The notes under the pieces were generated by a model that was not told where the DNA came from, made no database searches, and was given only the letters and a program-made list of their open reading frames with translations. From contig JBNMLE010000057.1 of the NCBI GenBank assembly GCA_050874705.1, positions 1 through 5,185 of the forward strand: a stretch of 5,185 nt of DNA, in the 5' to 3' direction. Numbering within the stretch: the first letter of the stretch is position 1; every line of letters starts with the position of its first letter. Below are positions 1 to 5,185 of this stretch, piece by piece. A program made the translations under genes and the position numbers. The DNA comes from Fiminaster sp050874705 (lineage in GTDB: Bacteria; Bacillota_I; Bacilli_A; RFN20; CAG-826).

Positions 1-16
1 AATGTGAATAGCTCAT
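1..16 (-). CDS. Start of a gene leaving the window, probably IS30-family transposase (partial)
   Basis: Only the first five codons are inside the window: ATG at 16-14, then Ser-Tyr-Ser-His. The start is well supported because AGGAGG (minus strand, 28-23) lies 6 bases upstream. From memory, IS30-family transposases often begin with a sequence like MxYxHLT, and MSYSH fits that opening. The upstream sequence also looks like an IS30-type terminal repeat about 75-100 bases before the start, a usual distance for this family. Such an enzyme would be a DDE transposase with an N-terminal helix-turn-helix that binds the element ends. The gene points the same way as the transporter operon but lies behind its terminator. 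Five residues cannot prove a family, so any well-expressed gene starting MSYSH remains possible. Confidence 0.5.
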
Positions 17-119
17 AAAGAACCTCCTGTAGATAAGTGTCGCAACTATATCTTACACCAGGATTGATATGAGCCTTTATTTTTGTCTAGAAGTGTTGCA
101 CTTGAACGGTAAATTCACC
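1..119 (-). mobile_element. End of a probable IS30-family insertion sequence (partial)
   Basis: Read on the minus strand, about 119 to 91 gives TTTACCGTTCAAG followed by TGCAACACTT. A TGCAACACTT core at the inner side of the terminal repeat resembles what I recall of IS30-like elements from Gram-positive bacteria. It is followed by about 75 non-coding bases, an AGGAGG site and the ATG of the probable transposase. The outer boundary cannot be fixed without the other end or a target duplication; anywhere from about 105 to 120 is possible. The far end lies outside the window. The family assignment is inference from the repeat and the MSYSH start. Confidence 0.5.
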
Positions 120-124
120 ATCAT

Positions 125-149
125 ATAAAAAAGGGTCCAAAGGACCCTT
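125..149 (-). terminator. Intrinsic terminator closing the transporter operon
   Basis: AAGGGTCC (131-138) and GGACCCTT (142-149) form a perfect 8-base-pair stem with a 3-base loop. On the minus strand the stem is followed by six T (132-127), of which the first two pair in the stem, and then an AT-rich stretch. It begins 17 bases after the ATPase stop codon at 169-167. This is a textbook rho-independent terminator for the operon. The plus-strand side lacks a T-run, so it should act in one direction only. It would also shield the downstream insertion sequence from operon read-through. Confidence 0.93.
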
Positions 150-166
150 GTATTAAACAAACAAAG

Positions 167-1792
167 TTATTTAATTTCTAATTTGCCTTGTGAAATAAGT
201 TTTCCTGTTTCTTTATGGAAAAGCATAATTTCCGCTCCAGCAAAAGAAACATTAACTTTTTCGCCGATCTTAAAGGCAACACCACCAAAGATAACACCTG
301 TTAGAAGGAAATTATCAATTTTAATTTTAATTGTTGTTTCCATACCTGCTGGCATAGCGCTATAGATTTCGCCTTCAATGCCGTTTTCGTGACCAAGATG
401 AATAAATTCTGGACGAATACCAATTACAAATTCTTTTTCTTTGATATCTTCAAGAGTTTCAACATCTTCAATTACTGGAATATTGTATTTAAAGACAAGA
501 TCTTTATTTGCTTTTTCAACATAATTTTTGTCTGAGCGTTTTGCATCTTCAACTTCTTCGGCTTTTCTTTGTTCATCAGCGCGATCATTTAGCCATTGAG
601 TGAAATTGATATTATTTGTTGGAACGAATTTCACATTATATTTATCAAATATCTTTAAATCAAATTCTCCAGAAATATTTTTTCCGTCTGCTTCAACAAA
701 ATTGATTGATGGATTTCCAACGAAGTCGGCAACAAATAAATTGTTTGGTTTTTTATAAACTTCTAATGGAGCATCATATTGTTGAAGAACACCATTATTA
801 ATCAAGCAAATTTTTGTAGCTAATGTCATAGCTTCAAGTTGATCATGTGTAACATAAACAAATGTTGAACCTGTATCAATATGAAGTCTTTGAAGTTCAC
901 TTCTCATTTCAAGACGTAATTTAGCATCAAGGTTAGATAATGGTTCATCCATAAATAAGACAGATGGTTCTGGAGCAAGTGTGCGAGCAATAGCGACACG
1001 TTGTTGTTGACCACCACTGAGTTCACTTGGATATCTATCCATGAATTCGCCAATTTTAACAACTCTAGAAACGCGTCTAACCGCTAAATCGATTTCTTCA
1101 TCTGTTAATCTACGCATTTTTTCAGTGTTGCCATTTGCATCAGTTACAACAAAATTGTTATCAACTGACATTCCTTTATTGGCGTATTTTTCCATGATAT
1201 TAGCGATACGAAGCTCATTTTTAGTAATTTCTTCATTAATATCTGAGTTATTAGCGAAATAATCATAAAGTTTTTTCGCAGTCATCATGCTGATTTCATA
1301 AGTATCAATGATTTTTATTAAAGCGCGATTTTTGGCTTCTTTTTTATCTTTTTTATTATTTTCAGCTTCAAGCACTGCTTCTTTAACTAATTCTGGATCG
1401 TTTAAGATTTTATTAATGCGATGAAGATTTTTTAATTCAAAATCATAAACAGGCATTACTTCTTTAACATTCTTTAAACCAAAAGAGATATTTTGATAAA
1501 CAGTCATATTTGGCCATAGAGCATAGTTTTGGAATAAGAAACCAACTTTTCTTTTACTAGCTGGTACATTAATTCCTAAATTGGAATCAAAAACAACTTT
1601 ATCGCCAATTGTAATACGTCCGGTTGTCGGAGTTTCAAGCCCAGCAATCATACGAAGTGTGGTTGTTTTACCACACCCAGAAGGACCAAGTAAAGTAACA
1701 AATGAATTATCATCAATAACAAGATTTAAATCATCAACGCCATAATAATGGCCCCATCTTTTTGTAACGTGTTCTAATACAATTTTAGGCAT
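167..1792 (-). CDS. ABC importer ATP-binding protein, MalK/UgpC/FbpC-like with large insertions
   Basis: This is the cytoplasmic energy-coupling subunit, which hydrolyses ATP as a dimer to drive the permease encoded just upstream. Visible motifs are Walker A GPSGCGKT (residues 36-43), the Q-loop in FLFQNYALWP (Q88), signature LSGGQQQR (258-265), Walker B VLFMDEP (278-284, catalytic E283), D-loop SNLDA (286-290) and the switch histidine in VTHD (H316). The C-terminal part has the GNPSINF and GIRPEF marks of a MalK-type TOBE regulatory domain. At 541 residues it is far longer than the usual 350-380. Two charged insertions explain the excess: about residues 109-228, between Q-loop and signature, and about 396-452, inside the TOBE region. 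Neither removes a motif, so I expect an active enzyme. ATG 1792-1790 follows AGGAGG (1806-1801) by 8 bases, and that site overlaps the last permease codons, suggesting translational coupling. From memory, the Mycoplasma genitalium UgpC/MsmK-like ATPase is also oversized (about 585 residues). Confidence 0.93.
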   Translation of the reverse strand: MPKIVLEHVTKRWGHYYGVDDLNLVIDDNSFVTLLGPSGCGKTTTLRMIAGLETPTTGRITIGDKVVFDSNLGINVPASKRKVGFLFQNYALWPNMTVYQNISFGLKNVKEVMPVYDFELKNLHRINKILNDPELVKEAVLEAENNKKDKKEAKNRALIKIIDTYEISMMTAKKLYDYFANNSDINEEITKNELRIANIMEKYANKGMSVDNNFVVTDANGNTEKMRRLTDEEIDLAVRRVSRVVKIGEFMDRYPSELSGGQQQRVAIARTLAPEPSVLFMDEPLSNLDAKLRLEMRSELQRLHIDTGSTFVYVTHDQLEAMTLATKICLINNGVLQQYDAPLEVYKKPNNLFVADFVGNPSINFVEADGKNISGEFDLKIFDKYNVKFVPTNNINFTQWLNDRADEQRKAEEVEDAKRSDKNYVEKANKDLVFKYNIPVIEDVETLEDIKEKEFVIGIRPEFIHLGHENGIEGEIYSAMPAGMETTIKIKIDNFLLTGVIFGGVAFKIGEKVNVSFAGAEIMLFHKETGKLISQGKLEIK

Positions 1793-1796
1793 ATTT

Positions 1797-3635
1797 CTAA
1801 CCTCCTATACCTTTATCAAGGCTTGCACCTGTGACTTTATTAACAATAGCATTAACTCCAAGAATAAAGACAATTAACATTAAGTTAATAGCACTTGAGA
1901 ATGCATATAATCCCATTTCATCGAAATAACCCATTTGAAGAGTGGCTAATTTGCTATCTGTAGCAAGCATCATGAATAATGTAAGTTCACGCATACCAGT
2001 AATAAATGGGAGCAAGAATCCACTTAAAATCGAAGTTTTTTGAATAGGAATAATAATTCTGACCATTCGTTTCCACCATGGGACATTTTGTATGATGGCG
2101 GCTTCTTCAATTTGATCAGATAATTGAAGCATCGAGTTAAATGATGCTTTAGAAGCAAATGGAATATATTTAACCATGCCAACAACGATAAGCAAAATAT
2201 AAGTATTGTACAATCCAATATTCGTACCGAATACAAAGTAAGCAGCACCAACAGAAAGAGCTGGTAATAAATATGGAAGGAAAGCTACAGCGTTAACATA
2301 GTTAGCAAATTTAGATTTTCTATTTTTGGCAACGCAATATCCAACAAGAGTTCCAACTGTTCCTGCTAATAAGGCCGCTCCAACTGCGGTTAATATTGAA
2401 CCACCAAAGGCTTGCCATAATTGAGTATTATAGAAGACGCCAAGGTTTCCATACATACCATTTTCAGCACCTTGGTCATTATTAATCCACCACTTAAGAG
2501 TGAGAGAAGAATAATCGCCTGGGTTTTCAAGGAATGTTTCAATAGCAAATGAAATAATAGGATAAATAGATGTAAGAGAAGTTAAGATAATTAAAATAAC
2601 ACCAATAATTATTGAGCCTGCTTTTCCTAAATTGACTTTTGAAACTTGTCCTGATTTACCTGTAACTGTTGTATATTGTTTTCTTCCAGTTGTAGATAAT
2701 TGGTTAACAAGTAATATCGCAATACCAATAACCATCATGACAACAGAAATAATAGATGCAACACCAGGTCTATCAACATTGAGTTCTTGATATTTGGTAG
2801 AAAGAGTCGGGAATTCATAACCACCGGCAGCATTTCCTAAAAAATGTGGAACAGGATAAGATCCCATTGCACTTGAGAAAACTAAAAGTACTGTTGAAAG
2901 AATTGCTGGTGTAACCAAAGGAAGAGTTACACGAAGGAATATTTTCCATTTTGGAGTATTTAAAATGGTTGCCGCCTCTTCGAGGTTAGCATCCATATTT
3001 CTAAAAATACCACCAATCAAAATATAGGCAAATGGAGCGTAGTGAAGTCCAAGGACTAATGCGCATGGGAATAATCCAGCACACCACCATTGAGGCATTG
3101 TAATGCCAAACACAGAGGCAAATAATCCATTTTTTGTACTTGTGACAGCAACGCTATCAAATAAGTTTTTCCACACCATCGCTAATGTCCACTGAGGCAT
3201 AATGTATGGAAAGATAAATACAGATGAAATGTATTTTTTAAATCTTAAATTGGTTCTTGTAATTAAATATGCGACAATTCCGCCGAACAAAACAGCGAAA
3301 ACGCAACTTAAAACTGATAATAACAATGTGTTTCCGAGTGGAACCCAGAAATTTTTAACCGCAAGTCTTCCTGTAAAAGCTTGTATCCAGTTATAGAAAG
3401 ATAAAGTATCAGCAACATTATCGCCAACATCTTCACCCATTGCACCTTGATGGATTTTGAAGGTGTCAATTAAGACAGAGATCATTGGGATAAATACAAG
3501 AACAGATAAGATGATTCCTAAAATAACAAGAATGATATTTTGAGGTTTTGAAAAAAAGTTTTTGCAACTATTAAAGAACTTCTTCGATTTTGAAGGAGCT
3601 TTTTGATAGTCAAATGTCGAGCCATAACTATTCAT
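1797..3635 (-). CDS. ABC importer permease with two fused transmembrane domains (FbpB/AfuB/ThiP-like)
   Basis: This membrane protein forms the translocation channel. In this layout one 612-residue chain carries both halves that most importers encode separately. I count about 12 hydrophobic segments: near residues 33-57, 100-126, 136-157, 184-210, 240-257 and 291-312 in the first half, and 341-365, 410-433, 445-469, 474-495, 532-556 and 579-598 in the second. Each half has a cytoplasmic EAA coupling loop that contacts the ATPase: EEAATILNTPKW... ending TLP (219-239) and EEAAIIQNVPWW... ending IIP (510-530). In both loops the usual glycine after EAAxxx is asparagine (N226, N517). The N-terminal 30 residues are basic and polar, so the N-terminus is probably cytoplasmic. 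ATG at 3635-3633 follows AGAGGA (3645-3640) by about 4 bases. The stop TAG is 4 bases before the ATPase start. Fused permeases of this type occur in iron(III), thiamine and aminoethylphosphonate importers; the substrate here is not determined. Confidence 0.93.
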   Translation of the reverse strand: MNSYGSTFDYQKAPSKSKKFFNSCKNFFSKPQNIILVILGIILSVLVFIPMISVLIDTFKIHQGAMGEDVGDNVADTLSFYNWIQAFTGRLAVKNFWVPLGNTLLLSVLSCVFAVLFGGIVAYLITRTNLRFKKYISSVFIFPYIMPQWTLAMVWKNLFDSVAVTSTKNGLFASVFGITMPQWWCAGLFPCALVLGLHYAPFAYILIGGIFRNMDANLEEAATILNTPKWKIFLRVTLPLVTPAILSTVLLVFSSAMGSYPVPHFLGNAAGGYEFPTLSTKYQELNVDRPGVASIISVVMMVIGIAILLVNQLSTTGRKQYTTVTGKSGQVSKVNLGKAGSIIIGVILIILTSLTSIYPIISFAIETFLENPGDYSSLTLKWWINNDQGAENGMYGNLGVFYNTQLWQAFGGSILTAVGAALLAGTVGTLVGYCVAKNRKSKFANYVNAVAFLPYLLPALSVGAAYFVFGTNIGLYNTYILLIVVGMVKYIPFASKASFNSMLQLSDQIEEAAIIQNVPWWKRMVRIIIPIQKTSILSGFLLPFITGMRELTLFMMLATDSKLATLQMGYFDEMGLYAFSSAINLMLIVFILGVNAIVNKVTGASLDKGIGG

Positions 3636-3663
3636 AAAATCCTCTTTCTATTCGTTATGAAAC

Positions 3664-3683
3664 GGGGAGGCAAAAGCCTCCCC
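3664..3683 (-). promoter_or_regulatory. Perfect intercistronic hairpin between binding-protein and permease genes
   Basis: GGGGAGGC (3664-3671) and GCCTCCCC (3676-3683) form a perfect, very GC-rich 8-base-pair stem with a 4-base loop. In the minus-strand transcript it is followed by GTTTCATAACG rather than a run of U, so it should be at most a weak terminator. It starts about 20 bases after the binding-protein stop and ends about 28 bases before the permease ATG. Such hairpins in importer operons are known to protect the upstream message from 3' exonucleases and cut downstream expression, giving more binding protein than permease. That role here is inference. Confidence 0.72.
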
Positions 3684-3703
3684 TAAAAATTGTTATCTAA
3701 ATA

Positions 3704-4300
3704 TTATAGATATGCAATCCAGTCATTCATGACTGCTGCAACTTTGGAACAATATTCACCGTCTTCAAGGACTAAGCGACCTTTTCCGGCTTCATTTGCT
3801 GTCCACCAATCATATCCTTTATCGTTTTTGACTGGATAGACAACTTCTGTTTTTTCAGTTCCGTCATCTTCTTTATAACCATCTTTTGAATGGTCAAAGC
3901 TCTTTTGAACTTCTGGGTTAGCACTATAACCACCCATATCCTTACCCCAAGGTTGGAATCCTTCAGCGTGATTTGTCATAAAGTGAATAAATGCACATGA
4001 AGTCCATGGGAATGGTGATGTTTTTAAGATTTGGAGATAATGTTTATACATATATCCACCAAAACCAACATAACCATCTTTATAAGCAGCTACTTGAATT
4101 GGTTTTTTAGAAGTATCTGCTGTATCTTTAATTGATCTGAATTTTGAATAAACAAGAAGACCAGCTGTACCGCCAGATGTTTTCTTTGTTAAGTTAACGC
4201 TGATTGGGCCATCATCATCAACTTTTGTATATGATTTCATCCATAAATATGTCCAAGCTAGTGAATATTTGGCATTATCAGTGAATTCGCCATCAGCCAT
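3704..4300 (-). CDS. C-terminal part of the solute-binding protein (frame 2, not an independent gene)
   Basis: The 198-residue frame opens at ATG 4300-4298, which overlaps the upstream TAA as TAATG. It has no signal peptide and no ribosome binding site; the bases before it (CGGTATTAAACAATTA) contain no purine-rich AGGAGG-like sequence. Its reading frame continues sensibly upstream of the ATG as TEVDKVLEDTNAGIKQL up to the A5 run, so the methionine is an internal residue of the full protein (about residue 261). The content is aromatic-rich, with several Trp and Tyr. It includes GGTAGLLVYSKF (303-314 in full-length numbering) and the GGYSANP region (383-389). The stop is TAA at 3706-3704. Reinitiation at TAATG could make this fragment, but without a signal peptide it would stay in the cytoplasm. 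Confidence 0.8.
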   Translation of the reverse strand: MADGEFTDNAKYSLAWTYLWMKSYTKVDDDGPISVNLTKKTSGGTAGLLVYSKFRSIKDTADTSKKPIQVAAYKDGYVGFGGYMYKHYLQILKTSPFPWTSCAFIHFMTNHAEGFQPWGKDMGGYSANPEVQKSFDHSKDGYKEDDGTEKTEVVYPVKNDKGYDWWTANEAGKGRLVLEDGEYCSKVAAVMNDWIAYL

Positions 4301-5079
4301 TAATTGTTTAATACCGGCGTTAGTATCTTCAAGAACTTTATCAACTTCGGTTTTTGTTCTGTTGTAGCGGCATCATATGCTTCTTTAACAACTGCAGCAT
4401 AGTCGTCGCGTGTTAACATGTATAACATATTTTGGCCAACTGGTTCAGATGTTGGAGCCATAAATTGTGTTGAGAATTTTTCGCCTTTGTCGGTGAGAAC
4501 AAAGTCAAAGACGTTGTTAACCATGTCTTTATTTCCATCAACTGTTCCGTCTGAACCAAGAGTGTTATAGCAGAATACTTTTGACAATGATTGAAGAGCT
4601 AATGGTTGTCCATCTGCTTCTTTATTACCTGCCCATTCTTTTGGAATGTAGTTAAGTAAATAGCCAGGTCTTGTCATTTTTGAGGCAATTTGTGAACCAT
4701 CTTGAATAAGTGTCATTGAGATGTTGTGAGATGCACCTGTAACATCGCCTTTAATTTGGCTAAAGATTTGGTTGTTCTTTGGTTGAGTTGTTTCAAAGCT
4801 TGCATTAAAGTTTTGTGGAGCGTAATCTTTCTCAGCAACATATTTTACCCATGCTGGGAAAGCATCTTTCATACGTGATGAGTTTGCAACAACAACAAAT
4901 TTCTTACCATTAATTTCTTCGGCAGCTTTTGCGTAAAGTTCATCTTCATTCATTGCTTCAGCTTGAGCAATGATTTCTTTTACTGGATTTGCTTCATCGT
5001 TATTTCCGCATGCACCGAGGGCTAAGACAGAAGCTAATACAAATACAAAACCAGCAGTTTTTCTAATATTTGTTTTCAA
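4300..5079 (-). CDS. N-terminal part of the solute-binding lipoprotein (frame 1)
   Basis: As written this frame gives 259 residues, but the last 16 (after K243) are out-of-frame sequence ending at TAA 4302-4300. Residues 1-23 form a lipoprotein signal peptide: basic MKTNIRK, a hydrophobic core, then lipobox LGAC with the lipidated cysteine at C24. A polar, acidic linker follows (about 25-58). A mature-domain start typical of binding proteins comes next, with the strand KKFVVVANSS and a following helix. Further on are IPKEW (145-149), QPLALQSLSKVF (158-169) and FMAPTSEPVG (207-216), which look like conserved core elements. The start codon is TTG (5079-5077), not ATG; it is 8 bases after AGGAGG (5093-5088) and no in-frame ATG lies nearby. 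Alone this would be an incomplete receptor lacking most of its second lobe. Confidence 0.85.
   Translation of the reverse strand: MKTNIRKTAGFVFVLASVLALGACGNNDEANPVKEIIAQAEAMNEDELYAKAAEEINGKKFVVVANSSRMKDAFPAWVKYVAEKDYAPQNFNASFETTQPKNNQIFSQIKGDVTGASHNISMTLIQDGSQIASKMTRPGYLLNYIPKEWAGNKEADGQPLALQSLSKVFCYNTLGSDGTVDGNKDMVNNVFDFVLTDKGEKFSTQFMAPTSEPVGQNMLYMLTRDDYAAVVKEAYDAATTEQKPKLIKFLKILTPVLNN
4351..4355 (-). other. Frameshift site in a homopolymer within the binding-protein gene
   Basis: The minus strand reads GAA CAA AAA CCG here. With a sixth A it reads GAA CAA AAA ACC GAA GTT GAT, which opens into the downstream frame. The site is the natural place for the one-base loss, because the coding sense is protein-like up to it in frame 1 and directly after it in frame 2. 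A -1 slip on A-AAA would give the same joined product. However, five A is short for transcriptional slippage, and the full X-XXY-YYZ heptamer is absent (A-CAA-AAA instead). Confidence 0.8.
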
Positions 5080-5087
5080 AGTGTAAT

Positions 5088-5093
5088 CCTCCT
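5088..5093 (-). promoter_or_regulatory. Ribosome binding site that fixes a TTG start
   Basis: AGGAGG on the minus strand (5093-5088) is a full anti-Shine-Dalgarno match. It stands 8 bases before TTG (5079-5077), from which a basic lipoprotein signal peptide follows at once. No ATG or GTG in the same frame lies at a usable distance. The site therefore decides the start codon of the binding-protein gene. Confidence 0.88.
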
Positions 5094-5107
5094 TAATATT
5101 AGATAAG

Positions 5108-5160
5108 AAAAAAAGGCCGAATAAACCCCTTGACTCACATCAGGGTTTAACTGACCTTTT
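5108..5160 (-). terminator. Strong intrinsic terminator directly upstream of the operon's first gene (possible attenuator)
   Basis: On the minus strand AAAAGGTC (5160-5153) pairs with GGCCTTTT (5118-5111), including one G-U pair. A small internal loop follows, and then TTAAACCCT (5150-5142 region) pairs with GGGGTTTA (5129-5122), closing a 12-base loop (5141-5130). The stem runs into seven T (5114-5108). From the end of the T-run to AGGAGG is only about 14 bases. It either ends an unseen gene to the right or is a leader terminator controlling this operon. The plus strand also has TTTTGTTCTT after the stem, so weak action in the other direction is possible. No T-box (UGGNACC) or known aptamer sequence is visible in the 25 bases left before the window ends. 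Confidence 0.85.
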
Positions 5161-5175
5161 GTTCTTCATAACATA

Positions 5176-5184
5176 ATAATATCA
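5176..5184 (-). promoter_or_regulatory. Possible extended -10 promoter element before the leader hairpin
   Basis: The minus strand reads TGATATTAT (5184-5176), matching the extended -10 form TGnTATAAT with one mismatch. Transcription would start near 5169, just before the hairpin, so the message would begin with the terminator stem. Any -35 box lies outside the window. AT-rich DNA throws up such matches by chance, so this is a weak call. Confidence 0.25.
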
Positions 5185-5185
5185 C

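Larger units (their letters stand above)
3704..5079 (-). pseudogene. Solute-binding lipoprotein gene of the ABC importer, broken by one frameshift
   Basis: The two open frames here are one gene. Adding one A to the A5 run at plus 4351-4355 joins them: after residue 243 (..TEQK) the chain runs TEVDKVLEDTNAGIKQL and straight into MADGEF of the second frame, giving 458 residues without a stop. The product would be the extracytoplasmic receptor that delivers the solute to the fused permease, anchored by a lipidated cysteine. The first half carries the lipoprotein signal and N-terminal lobe. The second half has the aromatic-rich C-terminal lobe, including a hinge-like stretch around residues 355-389 that ends in GGYSANP, as in other bacterial solute-binding proteins. 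The length suits a two-lobed receptor. The fused permease suggests the iron(III)/thiamine/phosphonate group of receptors, but I see no ligand residues I could name. A one-base loss in a homopolymer may be a real mutation, an assembly error, or much less likely a recoding site. If it is an error, the gene is intact. Confidence 0.85.

Noticed and set aside
183..365. Plus-strand open frame of 60 codons
   Set aside because: It lies wholly opposite the ATPase gene, has no convincing ribosome binding site and no recognisable protein features. It is a shadow frame.
1041..1262. Plus-strand open frame of 73 codons
   Set aside because: It is antisense to the ATPase region around the first insertion and signature motif. 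Its Leu/Ser-rich composition is what an antisense reading of charged helical code gives.
1330..1375. T-rich stretch in the ATPase gene as a possible slippage or phase-variable tract
   Set aside because: It encodes the Lys/Asn-rich part of the first insertion, the runs are interrupted, and the frame is open on both sides.
2024..2251. Minus-strand open frame of 75 codons inside the permease
   Set aside because: It overlaps the second half of the permease in another frame, and the permease frame there carries a clear EAA loop.
3202..3396. Plus-strand open frame of 64 codons
   Set aside because: It is antisense to the first transmembrane domain of the permease, with no supporting start signals.
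4298..4302. TAATG overlap read as translational coupling of two separate genes
   Set aside because: The second frame continues upstream of its ATG with protein-like sequence to the A5 run, and has neither a ribosome binding site nor a signal peptide. The overlap is a by-product of the frameshift.
5096..5101. TAATAT as a -10 promoter box just before the first ribosome binding site
   Set aside because: Transcription would start inside the AGGAGG, and the matching -35 position (TTATTC, in the terminator stem) is poor.
5140..5169. Nine-codon minus-strand leader peptide MKNKRSVKP ending in the terminator loop
   Set aside because: A short frame ending inside a terminator would suit translational attenuation, but there is no ribosome binding site before its ATG and no run of a single regulatory amino acid. 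Chance is more likely.

Overview
The window is AT-rich DNA, roughly one-third G+C by eye. Almost all of it is one minus-strand operon for an ABC importer. AGGAGG-type ribosome binding sites, a lipoprotein signal, TTG start use and the base composition point to a low-GC Firmicute or a relative of the mollicutes. Tryptophan is written TGG wherever I checked, and reading TGA as stop gives intact frames. The code is therefore standard, which argues against Mycoplasma or Spiroplasma and fits Erysipelotrichia, Acholeplasma-like or other Bacilli-related gut lineages. The lineage is inference from these traits only.

The operon is read right to left. At 5108-5160 there is a strong intrinsic-terminator hairpin with a T-run, ending only about 14 bases before the ribosome binding site of the first gene. 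Next comes a lipoprotein solute-binding protein (5079 to 3704), which as written is broken by a one-base frameshift at an A5 run (plus strand 4351-4355). Restoring one A gives a single 458-residue protein. A perfect hairpin without a good U-tract (3664-3683) separates it from a 612-residue permease (3635 to 1797) with two fused transmembrane domains of the FbpB/AfuB/ThiP layout. Four bases further on is a 541-residue ATPase (1792 to 167) that carries every nucleotide-binding motif plus two large charged insertions. A clean intrinsic terminator (about 125-149) closes the operon.

Together the parts make a complete type I importer. The lipid-anchored binding protein captures a solute outside the cell, the fused permease forms the channel, and a dimer of the ATPase drives transport. 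The gene order and fused permease match the iron(III)/thiamine/phosphonate group of importers, but I see nothing that fixes the substrate.

The left edge (about 1-119) looks like the end of an IS30-family insertion sequence. It has a terminal-repeat-like sequence containing TGCAACACTT (read on the minus strand), then an ideal ribosome binding site and the first five codons of a minus-strand gene (MSYSH) that runs out of the window. It sits a few bases beyond the operon terminator.

No tRNA, rRNA, CRISPR array or defence system was seen. The points most worth following up are the ATPase insertions, the leader terminator with no room for a promoter after it, the frameshift, and the insertion sequence placed against the terminator.
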